In this document: positions 40,444 through 52,920 of the stretch, piece by piece
How the letters are laid out: each line of letters begins with the position of its first letter
Position numbering within the stretch: the stretch's first letter is position 1
NCBI GenBank assembly: GCA_034008185.1
Contig: CM067085.1
Span: 80,278,275 to 80,342,274 of the forward strand
Length of the DNA stretch: 64,000 nucleotides
Reading direction: 5' to 3'
Source: Gorsachius magnificus
Taxonomy: Eukaryota; Chordata; Aves; Pelecaniformes; Ardeidae
Notes under the pieces: model-generated
The model's input: only the letters and a program-made list of their open reading frames with translations
What the model was told of the DNA's origin: nothing
The model's database searches: none
Position numbers and translations under genes: made by a program

Positions 40444-43400
40444 TTCTAGGCAAGAGCACAATAATTTGTTGAATAATTTGAGTTTGAATATGTGTTACTT
40501 TTGTCTAAGAATATTATGTGTGCACTTAGAACGTATGGTTAGGTGCACTTTGAAAATTAAAATAACAATAAAATGTTATCAATTAAAGATTTCAATATGT
40601 CAAGTAAAATAAGTATTTTACATGTTTCCCGTGTGATGAAAAGTAAACAATGCTGCTGTTTGGGTTTGTAGAATGCAGTGTAGTTCTTCAGATATGAAAA
40701 TATTTGCAAGATTAACAGGACGAAGATCAGTACCTTTGGTTCCCTTTAAATTTTAGGGTAAGGTGGGGAGTAAATTTTTATAAAACCACAGAATTTTTAA
40801 AGTAAAAGTAGCTATGGTTTTGGTATAATGCCTGAAACTTCCTCTAAGTATAAGTTTTGTTTTCCAAAAAACCTGAAGCAGACTGTTTGTGGTTGTGGTT
40901 TTTAACAGGAGTAAGACATGTATGGTGAACTTAGAGCTACTAAATATCTCACTGACTTCTTCCGTGCATGCATACATGTTTTTTTTCAAAAGGAAGGACT
41001 CCTTAGATGTTGCCAGAGCTTCATGGGTTTTGTCCCAGAATTTCCCATTCTTTTCTTGATCTTTTCTTGTCCTGCTTGCATACGCACCTGCAAATCTGAC
41101 CTCTGCTGTCCCAGAGGTGGGGCAGAGCTACCCACTAAAGCCAGGAGATGTTTGCGGTAGAAGGAATGCTCTGTTGTATAAGCAGAAAATAGCTAATGTT
41201 CTCTGCTTACATTCAGTATCAAATCCTCTTATCCTTAAACTTTTGGGGGTCACTTCTGTTTTGGCTTGTCTGCCTTTCCTTTCCAGCCCCTCTGTCCATT
41301 GCTGGAATTCTTCTGTTGTAAAGTTCTACTCAACACTTCACCCCTTTGTTCCCATTTGAGTCTCCCATCTGCAGAACCAAAGCTTTGCTGCTTGCTTTTT
41401 ACGGGGATTTTGGAAACCTGGCTACAGGCAACAATTATCAAAAACCTGTCTGTGTGGGATCTTGGGGGAGGGAGATGAGGGGAGCGGGACAAAATCCTCA
41501 AAAAGAAAGGCCATCTCTCCAGTATTGGAGGTTAATTAAACCCCAGTCCTTCAACTTTTGAGCAGAGGAAATGAAGTACCATAAGGGATGGGCACAGTTG
41601 TATCATTGCTTGAAATTAATTGTGGGGTCAGGACCTTAATGAATGACTTGCCAGGTAAACTTGGGCCCAAATTCCTCAAAGCCCAACCAAAATGTATGTT
41701 ACTTTTTAAAAATTTCTTTTCAGGCTGTTTCTTCTTTGGGCAGAGAACAGTCTATGTAGTGGAAAGTTTCTTGAATTGCTCCTTCCATTGTACCCAAAGT
41801 TTCTGTCCTCACTCTGCTGTGTCCTGGTCTCTTTTATAATGATTCTGGAGAGCCCTATTCACTTGTACCAAGTACTGTATTGCTTCCTCAGCTTGCCTTC
41901 TGTCCACATGTGGCTGTTCATTTGCCTCTCCGCCCTTTTTATGCTTTAAATGAAGATCCGCTTTCCATGACTACTGCAGGGCATAACAACAGTATCTTGG
42001 TACCTACAACTAACAACCAGCAATCCTGCAGATAAATGTCAAAATGACTAGTTTCTTTTCAGTCCATGAATTGAAGACAGGTAGAAAGCATGTAGAAAAG
42101 AAGCAACTGTGATTTTAAATACCTTTTTTCTCACCTGCGCTTAGGTGCTTACTTATGGTAAACACTTCTCTTAATCATTATAGAGACCTTCCTTTTAAAA
42201 ATACAGTAAATCATAAGAGGTCATGACAATATTGTACTAGGATAACTGTCCTTATATTTTTAGATTACGATAGACCATTTCTATATCAAGTTTTACCAAC
42301 TCTATATATGCTGCCAGGCACCTGTTAATCTGTCACCTTCTGGGTGAAACTACCATTTGTAGCTGTTCTTCTTTTCAGCAAAAAATGTTTGTTAGCAAAA
42401 GATACCCTGCGTTGCCATTTCTCCTATGCTACAGTCCGATACGTATTTTTATGATAGGTTGTGAGATGCCTGCTGGCCTCTGAAAGTATTGTAGAAGCTA
42501 CGGTCAGTTCTTGACAACTCTTCTTCCATACTCTTGTTATACCTAATACCCTAGAACTGCTTTGCTACACTTCACAATTTGTTGTTCTTAAAGGTATTTA
42601 CAATCTTTCTGTTCCATAGCCGAAAAAAAAAAAAATGTAGAGCCAGTGGATTTTTCATGTCTGTTCTGGTAATAAGATAATTTGACACTTTGGCATTTGA
42701 AGAATTTCAGCTACTACTGCTGAAAACAGTTCACTTAGCACAGAAACATCCAGACGCGTGATTAAAATCAAGTATCCCTAACATTTGCTAACCAGCTCCA
42801 ATAAAGGGACTTCTACACCCACTTTTTGCCACTTTTATGTGCTAAGATTGCATGTTCTCAGAGGTGTGTTCTGACCTTGTTGCAACTCACCGGTGCGAAC
42901 TTGTCAAAATACAGTCTATTTTGATGATGGGAGTTGGGGAGGGGAGATCAATTATAATACAGGATTATAAATTTCTGTTAGTTAGGAGGAAATGAGTGAA
43001 ATTGAGTAGAATATCCTCAGTGTACTTAAGTGTCACATGGGGGGGGGATATATTCCTAATGCTCACTCGTAATATCCAATGTAGAAAGGCATTTGATGTA
43101 ATGACCTTCTTAAATTGAGATCAGGGAATAGACAGGGAGGACAGTTCTTCCTCCACCATCATCTTACTCAGTACTAAATCAAAGGATTAACTTTCCTGTG
43201 CTTCAGTCTGAATATACATTCCTGAAAGACACATCAGCCAAGTCACAACCGTGCTTTGCAAATAAACTGTACCTAGATGTACATGAATTTCAGATGAATT
43301 GATGGACCCTGTGATTCTACTGAGCATTTGTCAGTCTTTGGGGAATTCATTTTGCAAGGTTAAATTATTTTTGAACACTTAAAAATGTGTGGTGCTGGAT

Positions 43401-46400
43401 TCTGAATAACTACAGCAACTAAAGCACTGACTGTAAAGGGTTGCCAGCTGAAGGTGTAAGTCGACAGACGACAGCACATATATAGAGAAGTCTGTAGAAA
43501 CAGTGACCGTTTTGGATAAGCAATAGTCTTGCTGCGCAACCGCTGCTTTTACAACATCATAACAGCCTTGGGAATAGAAGATTTAAGAAGGGCTTTTGAA
43601 GAACAGAGTTCTGGCTCTGGGACTCCTAAATGTTAAGGAAAATGAAAGAAAGTTGATGTGGGGGTGCCTAGTCTGAGCTTTTGAACAGGTTGTGGAGACC
43701 AGTACTGTATGTGGTGAAGAAGTAGAAATTTATTTTGAAAAGGTAGGAAAAATGGGGTAGATTTTCTGCTGTAATAGGTAAAATGGAGCAAGTGGGGAGA
43801 TGCAGAAGATCGAAGACGTAAAAGTAAACGACTATAACATTATCTCTGCAGGGGCATTCTGGGCAAATAGGAATGAGTTGAGATTTCATTTAATTCAGAG
43901 AAAACTATGTTGTATCTTTTCTTGAGTTTTAATTACTGAAGAGTCCCTGCTGCTCTGGTGTAAACTGCAGGTCATTACGCCGTTAGTCATAGCAGTTTGC
44001 ACTTGTTTCCACTGGTGGTTGAGTCACGTCCATGGTGTTGTGCAGCTGTAGACAGAAGGGTGGAATGGCCTTAGGAATGTAGTAGGAGTGCATGTGTGAA
44101 GCAGAAGCTGCTGGAGGATAAAATCACTGGGTCTTTTACTCTAGTTTACAGTACAAATAACACCAGCCTGCAGTACATACGTTTAAACACAGTATGTCTA
44201 GCATGCTCAAACTTGCACCTTCATACTTAAGTAGTAGTGTATTTCTTAAATCTACATAGATGGAGAGATTTCAAAGACACAAATTGAAGAAGGCATTTGA
44301 TCCCATCTGGTCTCTTTATAGCAGTTCTGTCTGTGTAAGTGGCCATGCAACAGCTTGGTACGGTTTCGATTTCGCAGGCTCCCTTTGAGCCTGTATCGTC
44401 TTCACTCTGATTTGGTTTTGGCATTACTGAGGTGGTTCTTCTCGGGATCGCTCTTTCAATGTAGTAGAATGGAGATGTTTTTGCAAATGCCTTTAACAAA
44501 AGTCACTTTAAAAAAAATAAGCATACTTTCATACATCGAGTGCTAGCAAAGTGTCATTGATAGCTTAAGGGTCAAAAGACCCCCAGATGTAAGCGGCTTA
44601 CATGCATAAGATTTAGGCCTTATTGTCTAGTTTGCTGATGCTTTGCTAAAGTTAGTAGTGTCTGTACTAGTAAAGTGTCATAATGTTTTTCCCATAAGTA
44701 CATTTATAAGTGTGGCCTAGCACAAAGCTGCTTCAGAGCCATTCAGCAGTTTCTATCACTGTAAGAATATCTATATAATGGTTGAATGATGGTGAGGATT
44801 TGGGCATCTCTGATAATACTGTTGTGTCTACACTTACATTTTGTTAAAGTTACCACAACTGATTTATAATTGTGACTGATGTGTCTGTGAGGATGCCAAA
44901 GGCCTGTAGAAAGGAGACGCTTAATATGGCTTAGTCTGTCAGGGTCTGTATGTTGCAGGATTCTGTAGAATTGTTAGTAGAAAGATGAAGGCTTTCATAG
45001 AATCAACAGCTAAAGATTACAGCTTATCTGCTTAAAGCTTCTTGATTGAAGCAGTGTTATAGAGAGATATCGGACAAACCTCGGCGTCTGGAAAAAAACC
45101 AGACTGTTCTGAGTTACTGAGATTCTGGCTGTTCTTCTGCACCCACTGAACCAAATAATTTGTGTTGGGGTTGAACTCTAGGATTTGGCTTTTCAGTTGT
45201 ATCATTGATTATAAGTACGTAAAAATTTTATCAAATATTTTTAAAAGCGTGACTAGTTACTCAGACTTAAATGTTTTCTTTCCTGGATTTTCATACTTGG
45301 TTGCTCATTGTCTTCAAACCAGTGCAGGATTTGAAGTCAGCAGTATGGCATTTATTTAGTATTTAATTTGTCATACCAGAAGTACGATTCAAGTTGCTTT
45401 TAGGGATTTTTTTCTTCCTTTTAGCTGATGACTGCTGATGTTGACAAGTTCAAAAGGCATTTCTTTTAATTCTTCCCACACATTTGGCTGTCACTTAGAG
45501 GTGTTGGGAAGTGGAAGAGAAGCATCCAATAACATCTGAATTCCATTCCCTTTTCTCATCTCAGTCAGCTTTATCTGTATCTTGAAGGAGTCTACGTATA
45601 ATGCTAATCCCTGTTTTCTGAGAAGTTATGTTCAAAAGTATCAGTACTGCTCATAGACAGTCACTCCCAACCAGTATGACACCAAGCTGTTTACTGTTGC
45701 AACAGATTTTGTTTTGGGGGAAGAAGAGAGAAGCAAAGGAGGAGCTCCACATTTTCTGTTGTCTTGGCTTCATCTTTTTGTAGGGTTGCTGGAGCTCCAT
45801 GCCTGACTTTCAAGCTCTGTGTATTTTCTCAGCAGCATCAGTAAGAATCCCATACACGCAACCCCCCCATAATTATAAGAATCTTGTAGCTGGACTGAAA
45901 AGAAACTGAGGTAGTTTTCAAGGGCTAGTAGGGAGAGATTAAAGGGTTATAAGTCTGCAAGAGCAGCCAGCAGAGAGGAAGGTTTTGTCAGTAGGGATGC
46001 TCTAGAAAGAATGTCTTTCTGGCTAGGACAGCCTCGGAATGGTGGAGGTTAAGGTGGTCATGACTAACTGCTTTCTTTTAGTGATGAATTATTACTGGAG
46101 GAGTGTTTATGCTACTACAGTTTCCGCACAGACCTTGTGCATGTGGAGGAGGGTCAACAGAGGACTTGCACTGCTCAGGGGAATGGCTTAATTACATGTA
46201 TCAAGTCAGGCGTTTTGTTTTTTCTTCTTTTTTCTTTTTTTTTTTTTTCCCTAAGAGCAAAAAAAAATGCTGGAAAGGGATTTAATTTTGTCAGGAAATG
46301 AGGTGATAGAGTCTAGCAGTAATGTGAATACTCAAAATGGATGCGGGAGTGTGTTTGCATCCCTTTCTTAAATTCTTTTCTGTGACAGAATGAGTATGAA

Positions 46401-49400
46401 AAGAGCATGAAGTCAATACTGTGCGTCCTACTGCAGCCCTTACCCAACACCTTTCCTTGAGGTGTTCTGAAAACTTCTCTATTCCAGGTGACATCTTTCT
46501 GTATTAAAAGTGCTTTTTATATGAATGGAAATAGGGTTTATCTGATTATTAGGAAGCCAAAATGTGTAATAAAACCCAATCTGTGAACCCACAGCTTACA
46601 CAGTAATGGTTGACTTATGTGCAGACTCTAATACATACATGTTGTAGGAAGACATGAAAATGAATACAGCTGTAAAGTCAAGCTTATTATGAAGATAAAC
46701 GTTAGCATTACTCGAAATGTAATAAAATGTGATGAAAGGAGAACAACTTAGTATTATTGAAACAAACCTTCAGTTGAACTGATTTGAGAGATGGCAGAGC
46801 CTGCAAGTACCTTCCTCTGATCTGGTAGTTACCTGAAAAGTATTAATTTTTTTTTGCAGATTATCTAATACAAGAAGTGAGATTGTGGGTTCACCATTTT
46901 TATTAAGATCCCTTGAGAGGGAAAGGAAAAGAAATGCTTTACATTTTTCTTAGGTTCCTGACATTATAGATTTCCTTTGCTGGGAGCATATGGCATAAAG
47001 GAGCACATCATGATGGCTAACAGAGCTGAGATTCAGGAGTTGGTTTTGTGATCTAGTTATTTGGTTAGTTCCTAGTTATTTGGGCTAACTACTTAAATTG
47101 TATGTCTGCATATAATGGGGCAGTGCTGTGTTGGAATCGAATGACAGGAAAATGCAGTAGTTAATCTTTGCTATTAGTTACTCCACATCAATGAAAGTTA
47201 CCATTCCTTGAAAATAATTTTTAAAAATTTGCACAAAGGTAAAGACTTAGACAACAAGGGAAGATGGGGAGAGAGGGGTCGATCTGGTAGGAGAAAGGTA
47301 TCCGAGGTGAATAGGGCTACGGCACCAACATCGTCATGTATAACCTGTGTTGGTGGTGAATTGCAGGCTTCCCCACATTTTGTTGTCTAACAGCCTACTG
47401 GATTAAATATTGTAGTACTCATGAAGAGATTTGTTACACCATCCGTTTCTTAAAGCCAAATGTTTCAAAGCACTTTTGTCGTGTGAATGATGAAGGAAAC
47501 GTAGGTCACTTCTTTCCCTCTCCTGGTTTTCCTGCCTTATATAGCAGTAAATAGACCGGTTTGTCTTAAAGCTTTTCTACCTCTTTCACCTTGCTTTGGC
47601 TTGATCCTGTCCTAAAGATCTTTTGTCTTGTACCCAACGGAGGGAACAGTGGAGTCTGTAGCAAGGTCAGTCTGCGGAGCGGAGTTTTTAAATGCAGACC
47701 ATAACAAAACATGCTCACTGCCAAAGTAAGCAAGTAAACTGGTTGTTAGCCTTATTGCTCAGGTTTGGTCTTTTGGGGGGTGGTTGCATATCCAGTGCTG
47801 GTAGACCCCTTGTCCGGAAAGATTCCACAGGCAAGTGAAGAACTAAACTGCAAAGTTTTTCAGAGGCGTTTGGTACCGGCACAACTTCCCGCAGATCGGT
47901 TGAATGTGAGAAGAGTTCACCCGTGCTTAATGACTTTGCTGTACTGATTAAGAATGGCATTTTTTTTCCCAGTCAAATTGCAAAGTGTTGAGAAAGAAAC
48001 TTTTTTTTCTGTTTAGAAACTTCCTTTTTCTTTTTCCTTTGTGTTTCACCCCTGTTTTCTCTGATACGCTTGTACATATTTTATGTGCCTACAGTTACCG
48101 AGCTGCCCCTTCTTTGTATGTTGGCTAGGAAAGTTTCAAATGGTCCAAATTCTATTTCTGTTGAATTTGGCAGCAGCGTTGTTGTTGTTTTTTTAAACTA
48201 AGCCAGGAATGGAACTTGACCCTTGATAAATATTGGGATAATATGAAACAGTGATGTGTGATGCAGCCTGAACAGCTCAGCGCCGTCATGGGCAGGGCTA
48301 AGAAGTGGGAGGGCTCCGTTTTGCCTCCGTTACAGGTATTCTGGATTAAAAACGATTAGGGAACCAGGCTAAAAACTGAGTATAAAATAATGTTTCAGGT
48401 GATACACAGTCACATTCAAAACAATACCAGGGATTTAGAGACTGTATTCTGGGTTGGTTGATTCCAGTGTAACCCAATTTCTACATATCTGAAGCTGCTT
48501 ATTGGGGTTCCAGTGCTGCATCATCATAATAACTTCCACCAAACAGGGCTCTATTTCTAAATTTATGGGGCGTATGTTGTCGTGTGGCAAATTTGCTATA
48601 ACAAGCTCCTGATCCCTCTGTAAGTTGGCAAGGTTTTCATTGTGTCTGTTATACGTTTGTATTTAAGGCAGCACCCTCTTTGTCATCTCTGTAGAATGCA
48701 TCCAGTCACTTAAATTGCAAACTGTTAACCTGGTAGTTCTCAAACAAAAACAAATACACAAAACCCTTTAAAAATATATGTTTATTTTTATTTTTATTTA
48801 TGGAAAGAGTAGTAATTGATCACAGGGCTCTTCACTCAGGCTTCGGTGCCCTTTGCCATCTCTATGTATAGAAAACCTGCAAAGAGATCTTTTCTCTTTA
48901 AAATAGGGCAATGACTTGATTATCTGGCTTCCAAGTAACTGTAATGTTGAAATTATCATAATTTTGAGAACTTTTTAAAAGAGTGCAAGAACCATAAATA
49001 AAACATTCTACTGTTGCAAATCTATGAATTCTTTGCTTTGTTTATATAAAAAATGAATGGTTTACTTTCTATTTTCTTGTGTTAGCAATGTTCTCTCAAG
49101 CAGTAGCTTAAATGGGAAAATATACAAGCAAATAAATAAATTTAGAAGCCATTGGGAGAGCTCTCTTTTGAATCTATTTCAAATGTTTTAGGTGGTATGT
49201 AAGTATTTTCAGCCATCTGTTGACATTTCAAGACAGTTTTTGCTTTGCTTAAAACTGTATAATTAACTTCATTGCCCAAATTAATTACTAGTGGCCCCAC
49301 TACCTGACCTTCTAGACAAAATCAGTGATTTATGTATTTGTTAAAAATTAGATAGTGTAGGCTATCTAGCTATAACACACAGTTTTTAACGAGGAATTCA

Positions 49401-49470
49401 ACATGACCTAGTAGCCTGTTGCTCATTTGAATGCATCTTTTTCAGTATGAGATTATATTTGGACTCACCA

Positions 49471-49490
49471 TTTGTTTGTTTGTTTGTTTT
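49471..49490. repeat. (TTTG) tetranucleotide repeat upstream of BCAR3 exon 2
   Basis: Four to five TTTG units ending about 40 bases before the acceptor at 49530. It merges into the T-rich region in front of the exon and may act as part of its pyrimidine-rich context. Confidence 0.8.
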
Positions 49491-49530
49491 TGTGTCCTTT
49501 CTTCCTCCCTCCTTGCCCCATTTCTTACAG

Positions 49531-49570
49531 AGATCAGAATATTCTGGATCCTACTTTGGAATATGTTAAG
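49531..49570 (+). CDS. BCAR3: BCAR3 second coding exon (40-nt exon)
   Basis: This 40-base exon follows a pyrimidine-rich acceptor (TTTCTTACAG) and ends at a strong donor, AAG|GTAAGG. With the phase-2 AG from the upstream exon it reads RDQNILDPTLEYVK. This matches RDPHLLDPTVEYVK of mammalian BCAR3, recalled from the family, which lies just before the FSKER segment leading into the SH2 domain. It ends in phase 0. The length is not a multiple of three, so skipping it would shift the frame; it must be included to make full-length protein. The frame stays open for about 27 more codons into the intron but loses all resemblance to the family at the donor, which fixes the exon end. The next exon, expected to begin FSKER and continue to WYHGR of the SH2 domain, was looked for up to 64000 and not found. 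Confidence 0.93.
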
Positions 49571-50425
49571 GTAAGGTACCATTTCTTACCCTCAAAATAC
49601 TATATTCGGTATATAACCAGCGCTGGCAGAGCGTTTCCAGTTATTTGTAGTTAAATAGTGCTTCTGTCTACCTTTTGCTACAGAAAAACTCATTATAAAT
49701 GTCAGACTATTTTCTGCATGCTTCAGTGAAATGCTTCAGTCGGTATTGTGCTTTGGGACTGCATTGCATTTTTATATTGGGGCCTCTGTTCAGTTACATG
49801 GTGACCACCTATGATCTTGCCTTTGTTAACAGATTAAAAGAATCTGTATTTCTTGCTTATGGGTTTCTGTGGAAGGAACACATCTGAAATGAACATAAAA
49901 ATGTCAGATTTAGGTTTACTGGTTTTAGCAATATACTTACTAACAGTGCAGTTAAAAACTCACTTCTGGTCCAAAAAGTAACTGGAATCCTGGCAAAACT
50001 GTAAGTTCTGTTTTCCCTTTGTTTAAGATCAGAGTGCTGAAAAATATATACATGTGTATTTTGTTAGAGTAAATAAAACTTACACTGGAGCATTCATAAA
50101 TTTTATTCAAAAATCAGTCCTGGATTGGCAATATAGAAACTTTGGAAGAAACCTTAGGGATGTGATTCTGCACTTGAGTCTCTTGCAGTGCTGTAATTTC
50201 AGCTGAATTAGTACCTTTCAACATGTTTCATTTAAGTGAATATTATTTCTCAGAACCTTGAAAGAATCTGGCTTCTATGTCATGTCTTTCAACAGCGGGC
50301 TTCTTGAATTGTTGGGCTTTGTTCCCTGTCTTTTAGAAGACCATAATCTTCTGAAAAGTGCCTGATAAACACAGGTTATCCTTGAACATGGGATATTTCT
50401 GTAGCTATTCATGTGGACATATTAA

Positions 50426-50485
50426 TGGTTGGACTTGATGATCTTAAAGGTCTTTTCCAACCTAAACAATTCTGTGATTCTATGA
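50426..50485 (+). mobile_element. CR1 3'-end fragment, sense
   Basis: TGGTTGGACTTGATGATCTT, then AAAGGTCTTTTCCAACC and ATTCTGTGATTCTATGA, is the last 60 bases of CR1. It lies in the third BCAR3 intron, in the same orientation as the gene. No coding part remains. Confidence 0.88.
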
Positions 50486-52444
50486 CAGCCTGAATTTCTC
50501 AGACACCTGAATCTCTTCTTCAGGTTAGAGTTCGGGTGAGGAAGAGACTGAGGAGAGCCAGTCAGCTGGGTTCTGCTGCTAGATTTCCCTCAGTGGGTGT
50601 TCGTAGCTGAGGGAAATGGAGAGGTGCCCAGTTTAGGGTTCAGGTTGATCAAAGAAGTAAACTAGGAGAACGTAATGCAATGCTGAGAGAGGATTGCCAA
50701 AGGAAAGTGCCGAGAATTAATTTGACTGAAAGTGTGGAGGGGTACTCTGCTGGACTTTCCGCCTAGGGTTGTGTTAGACGTAGGAATTAGGGTTTGGAAG
50801 AAGTGAAGGGGAAGAACAGAACAGGAAGGTGCATGGAAAAGGGGCTGCCAGAGGACTCTGAGGACTGCTGCTGGAATTCCGCTCTAAACAGTTAGCTCAG
50901 TGTTGCAAGGTCCCTGGCCTCAATCCCAGCCTAAAGTTGGGATATGGTAAAGTAGCAGAGGCAGAGAAGGCCAAGAGCCTTCTGAAGAGTACTGTAGAGG
51001 GGCGATGCCAAAGGCAACAAAGTGGTGGACATGTTAATTGCTCTAATTTACTGGGTATCTTGCGCTATGCTGTACAGAGTACGTTGTTACCGTTTTAATA
51101 ATGTGGCGAAGTAGAAGGCAGAAGTTTTGTGTGCCAATTCATCAATATGTGTGTCTTGTCTTGTTCCAGCAAGTTCTACATTATAAATGCGGTTTCTGAT
51201 CTTTTCAACTTTTCTAGTAGAAGCTTGTCTTGGACTCTTGTCAATAGCAGTGGTACTAAGCTTACTTATTAAAACTTTGATGTTGGGGAGAAAAGCCTGG
51301 GGAAAAGAGACTTAGAGGGAGAATACAAGGGTTGCCAATCCCCTTCTTTTCTCCTTCCTCTTTCAGTTTTTCCTGTCTGTATCCCTACCTTTAGCGAACT
51401 GTGTGTTTGGTCCCCAGTTCAGTGGTATTATATCAGGATTTTAGACAGAAAATCTTGAACTACAGCTTCGAAAAATATGGAGAAATTACTGTCTAGTAAA
51501 TACAGCCCCCAAAAACATTTTTTGGCTGTAGTCCAGGTTACTAACAAAACTGATTCCAGAAATGTATTCTTACACAAAAAGTGATCATTAATGCCAAATA
51601 AAGGAGGACTCTCATCAATAATTTGTTATGAGTTTATTGTGACCGTAAAAGATGCGTCTGAATTTGTAACAAGATGATCTTGGAACGCCCTTTGTTGGCT
51701 TAAGTTTCAGCAGGTATGTGTTCATTGTCTTCTATAACTTACCTCATGGTAACTACTATATTAATGTTCATAAATTTTTCAGCTCCTTGAATAAATGATG
51801 ATGGCAATGTTAAGTATAAACTGCAGAACACTGACCTACTGAAGTTACAAAGCTGAAATAATAGATTGGTGTAGCATCTCGCTATGCTTGCACCAACATT
51901 GCCATTTGCACAAGTCTATTTGACGTTTGATGTATGCATACTTAAGTCTGAGCAAGCAGCGTTGGTGCCAGTTGGGTAGGCTTTGACAGATGTTGGTTAA
52001 ATGGTGAAAAAAATACCTTTAAGTGCAGAAGAGATAGTAAGAGAAGAGGGAGGCAACAACAAGAGTGCTTTTGGGAATCCTATTCCGCTGATTCAGGATA
52101 CCAAAGTTCTGAGAGACAGATTCATATTTCTGATGCACAGAAAAATACAGTTAGTATTGTCTCTAGGCAAAGTTGGCTGACTGAAAACGCATATAAACTT
52201 GAGTATTAAGCATGTGTGGTGTATCAAGCATGTATCAAAGTTAACACTAGAACAAGCTGATTGCACACAAAGTCTTTGATACTGAATCTTGTTTCTCTCC
52301 TCTTGCTGTTCAGACTGTAAAGAAAAGACAGACTTTGGATTAATTTGCCTTGTAAAAAATTTCATTATCTTGAAAGTGGCACAAATTTAAGTTGTATTAG
52401 GGTAGTCTGGCTGCTGGTGATTCTAGCCAAGAATACAGTCCCAA

Positions 52445-52860
52445 GCAAAGTGTACTACATCCAGGCCCTGAGGGCACTAATTGGCCTTACGTGCCCTGAC
52501 CAGCCTCACTTAGGACCTCCACCTGCACCCACTGAGCAAGGGCTCTCTATTTAAGCTCAGACTGGCGCTTTCAGGCCCTGTTCACAGCAGCCTCTTAGGT
52601 GTACGTGCCCCTAGCCCGGTTCCTGACGTGCTGTGTGGGAAGCCCTGGACGGACCTTGGACTGGCCTGTTACCCTCTCCTGCCTGAGGCTCGCTGGACTC
52701 TGATGGGACCTGCTGGTGTCACCGCCCTGCTCTGCTTGCCTGCATCTCGGTGGGACTGCGCCTTGCTGGTGAGCCTGTTGCCCACCCTCTACTCCTGGAT
52801 CGCCTTCCCTTAGGGAGCAGCCCCACTCCTGCTGCCCCCCAAGATGCTAATTGTATCCGG
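52445..52860 (+). mobile_element. GC-rich block, possible solo LTR or other interspersed repeat
   Basis: About 410 bases of clearly GC-rich DNA with sharp edges sit inside AT-rich intron. It begins near TGTACTACATCCAGG at 52451, has a TATA-like TATTTAA at 52548-52554 followed by a C/T/G-rich segment (CCTGGACGGACC, CTGCTCTGCTTGCCTGC), and ends near CTAATTGTATCCGG. TATA box then GC-rich R/U5-like sequence suggests a solo LTR, but I found no target-site duplication, no clean CA terminus and no AATAAA. Short open frames here show no recognised domain. Alternatives are an unrelated avian repeat or a small GC-rich regulatory patch. Confidence 0.4.
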
Positions 52861-52890
52861 CTGTTCTGAAAGATCCAATATGATCAAGTA

Positions 52891-52920
52891 TGTGCCTTCC
52901 TCAGATGTGTGCCTTCCTCA
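52891..52920. repeat. 13-bp direct repeat TGTGCCTTCCTCA
   Basis: Two copies at 52891-52903 and 52908-52920, four bases apart, just downstream of the GC-rich block. Confidence 0.8.

Larger units (their letters stand above)
32949..49530 (+). other. BCAR3: BCAR3 intron between coding exons 1 and 2
   Basis: 16.6 kb, phase 2, bounded by GTACCT and TTTCTTACAG. It contains an antisense CR1 tail (40385), a perfect 12-bp inverted repeat (36042-36093) and a T17 tract (39061). No exon of another gene was recognised. Confidence 0.9.

Noticed and set aside
44996..45006. CATAGAATC, resembling the antisense CR1 terminus
   Set aside because: Too short, and the GGTTGGAAGGGACC core that normally follows is absent.
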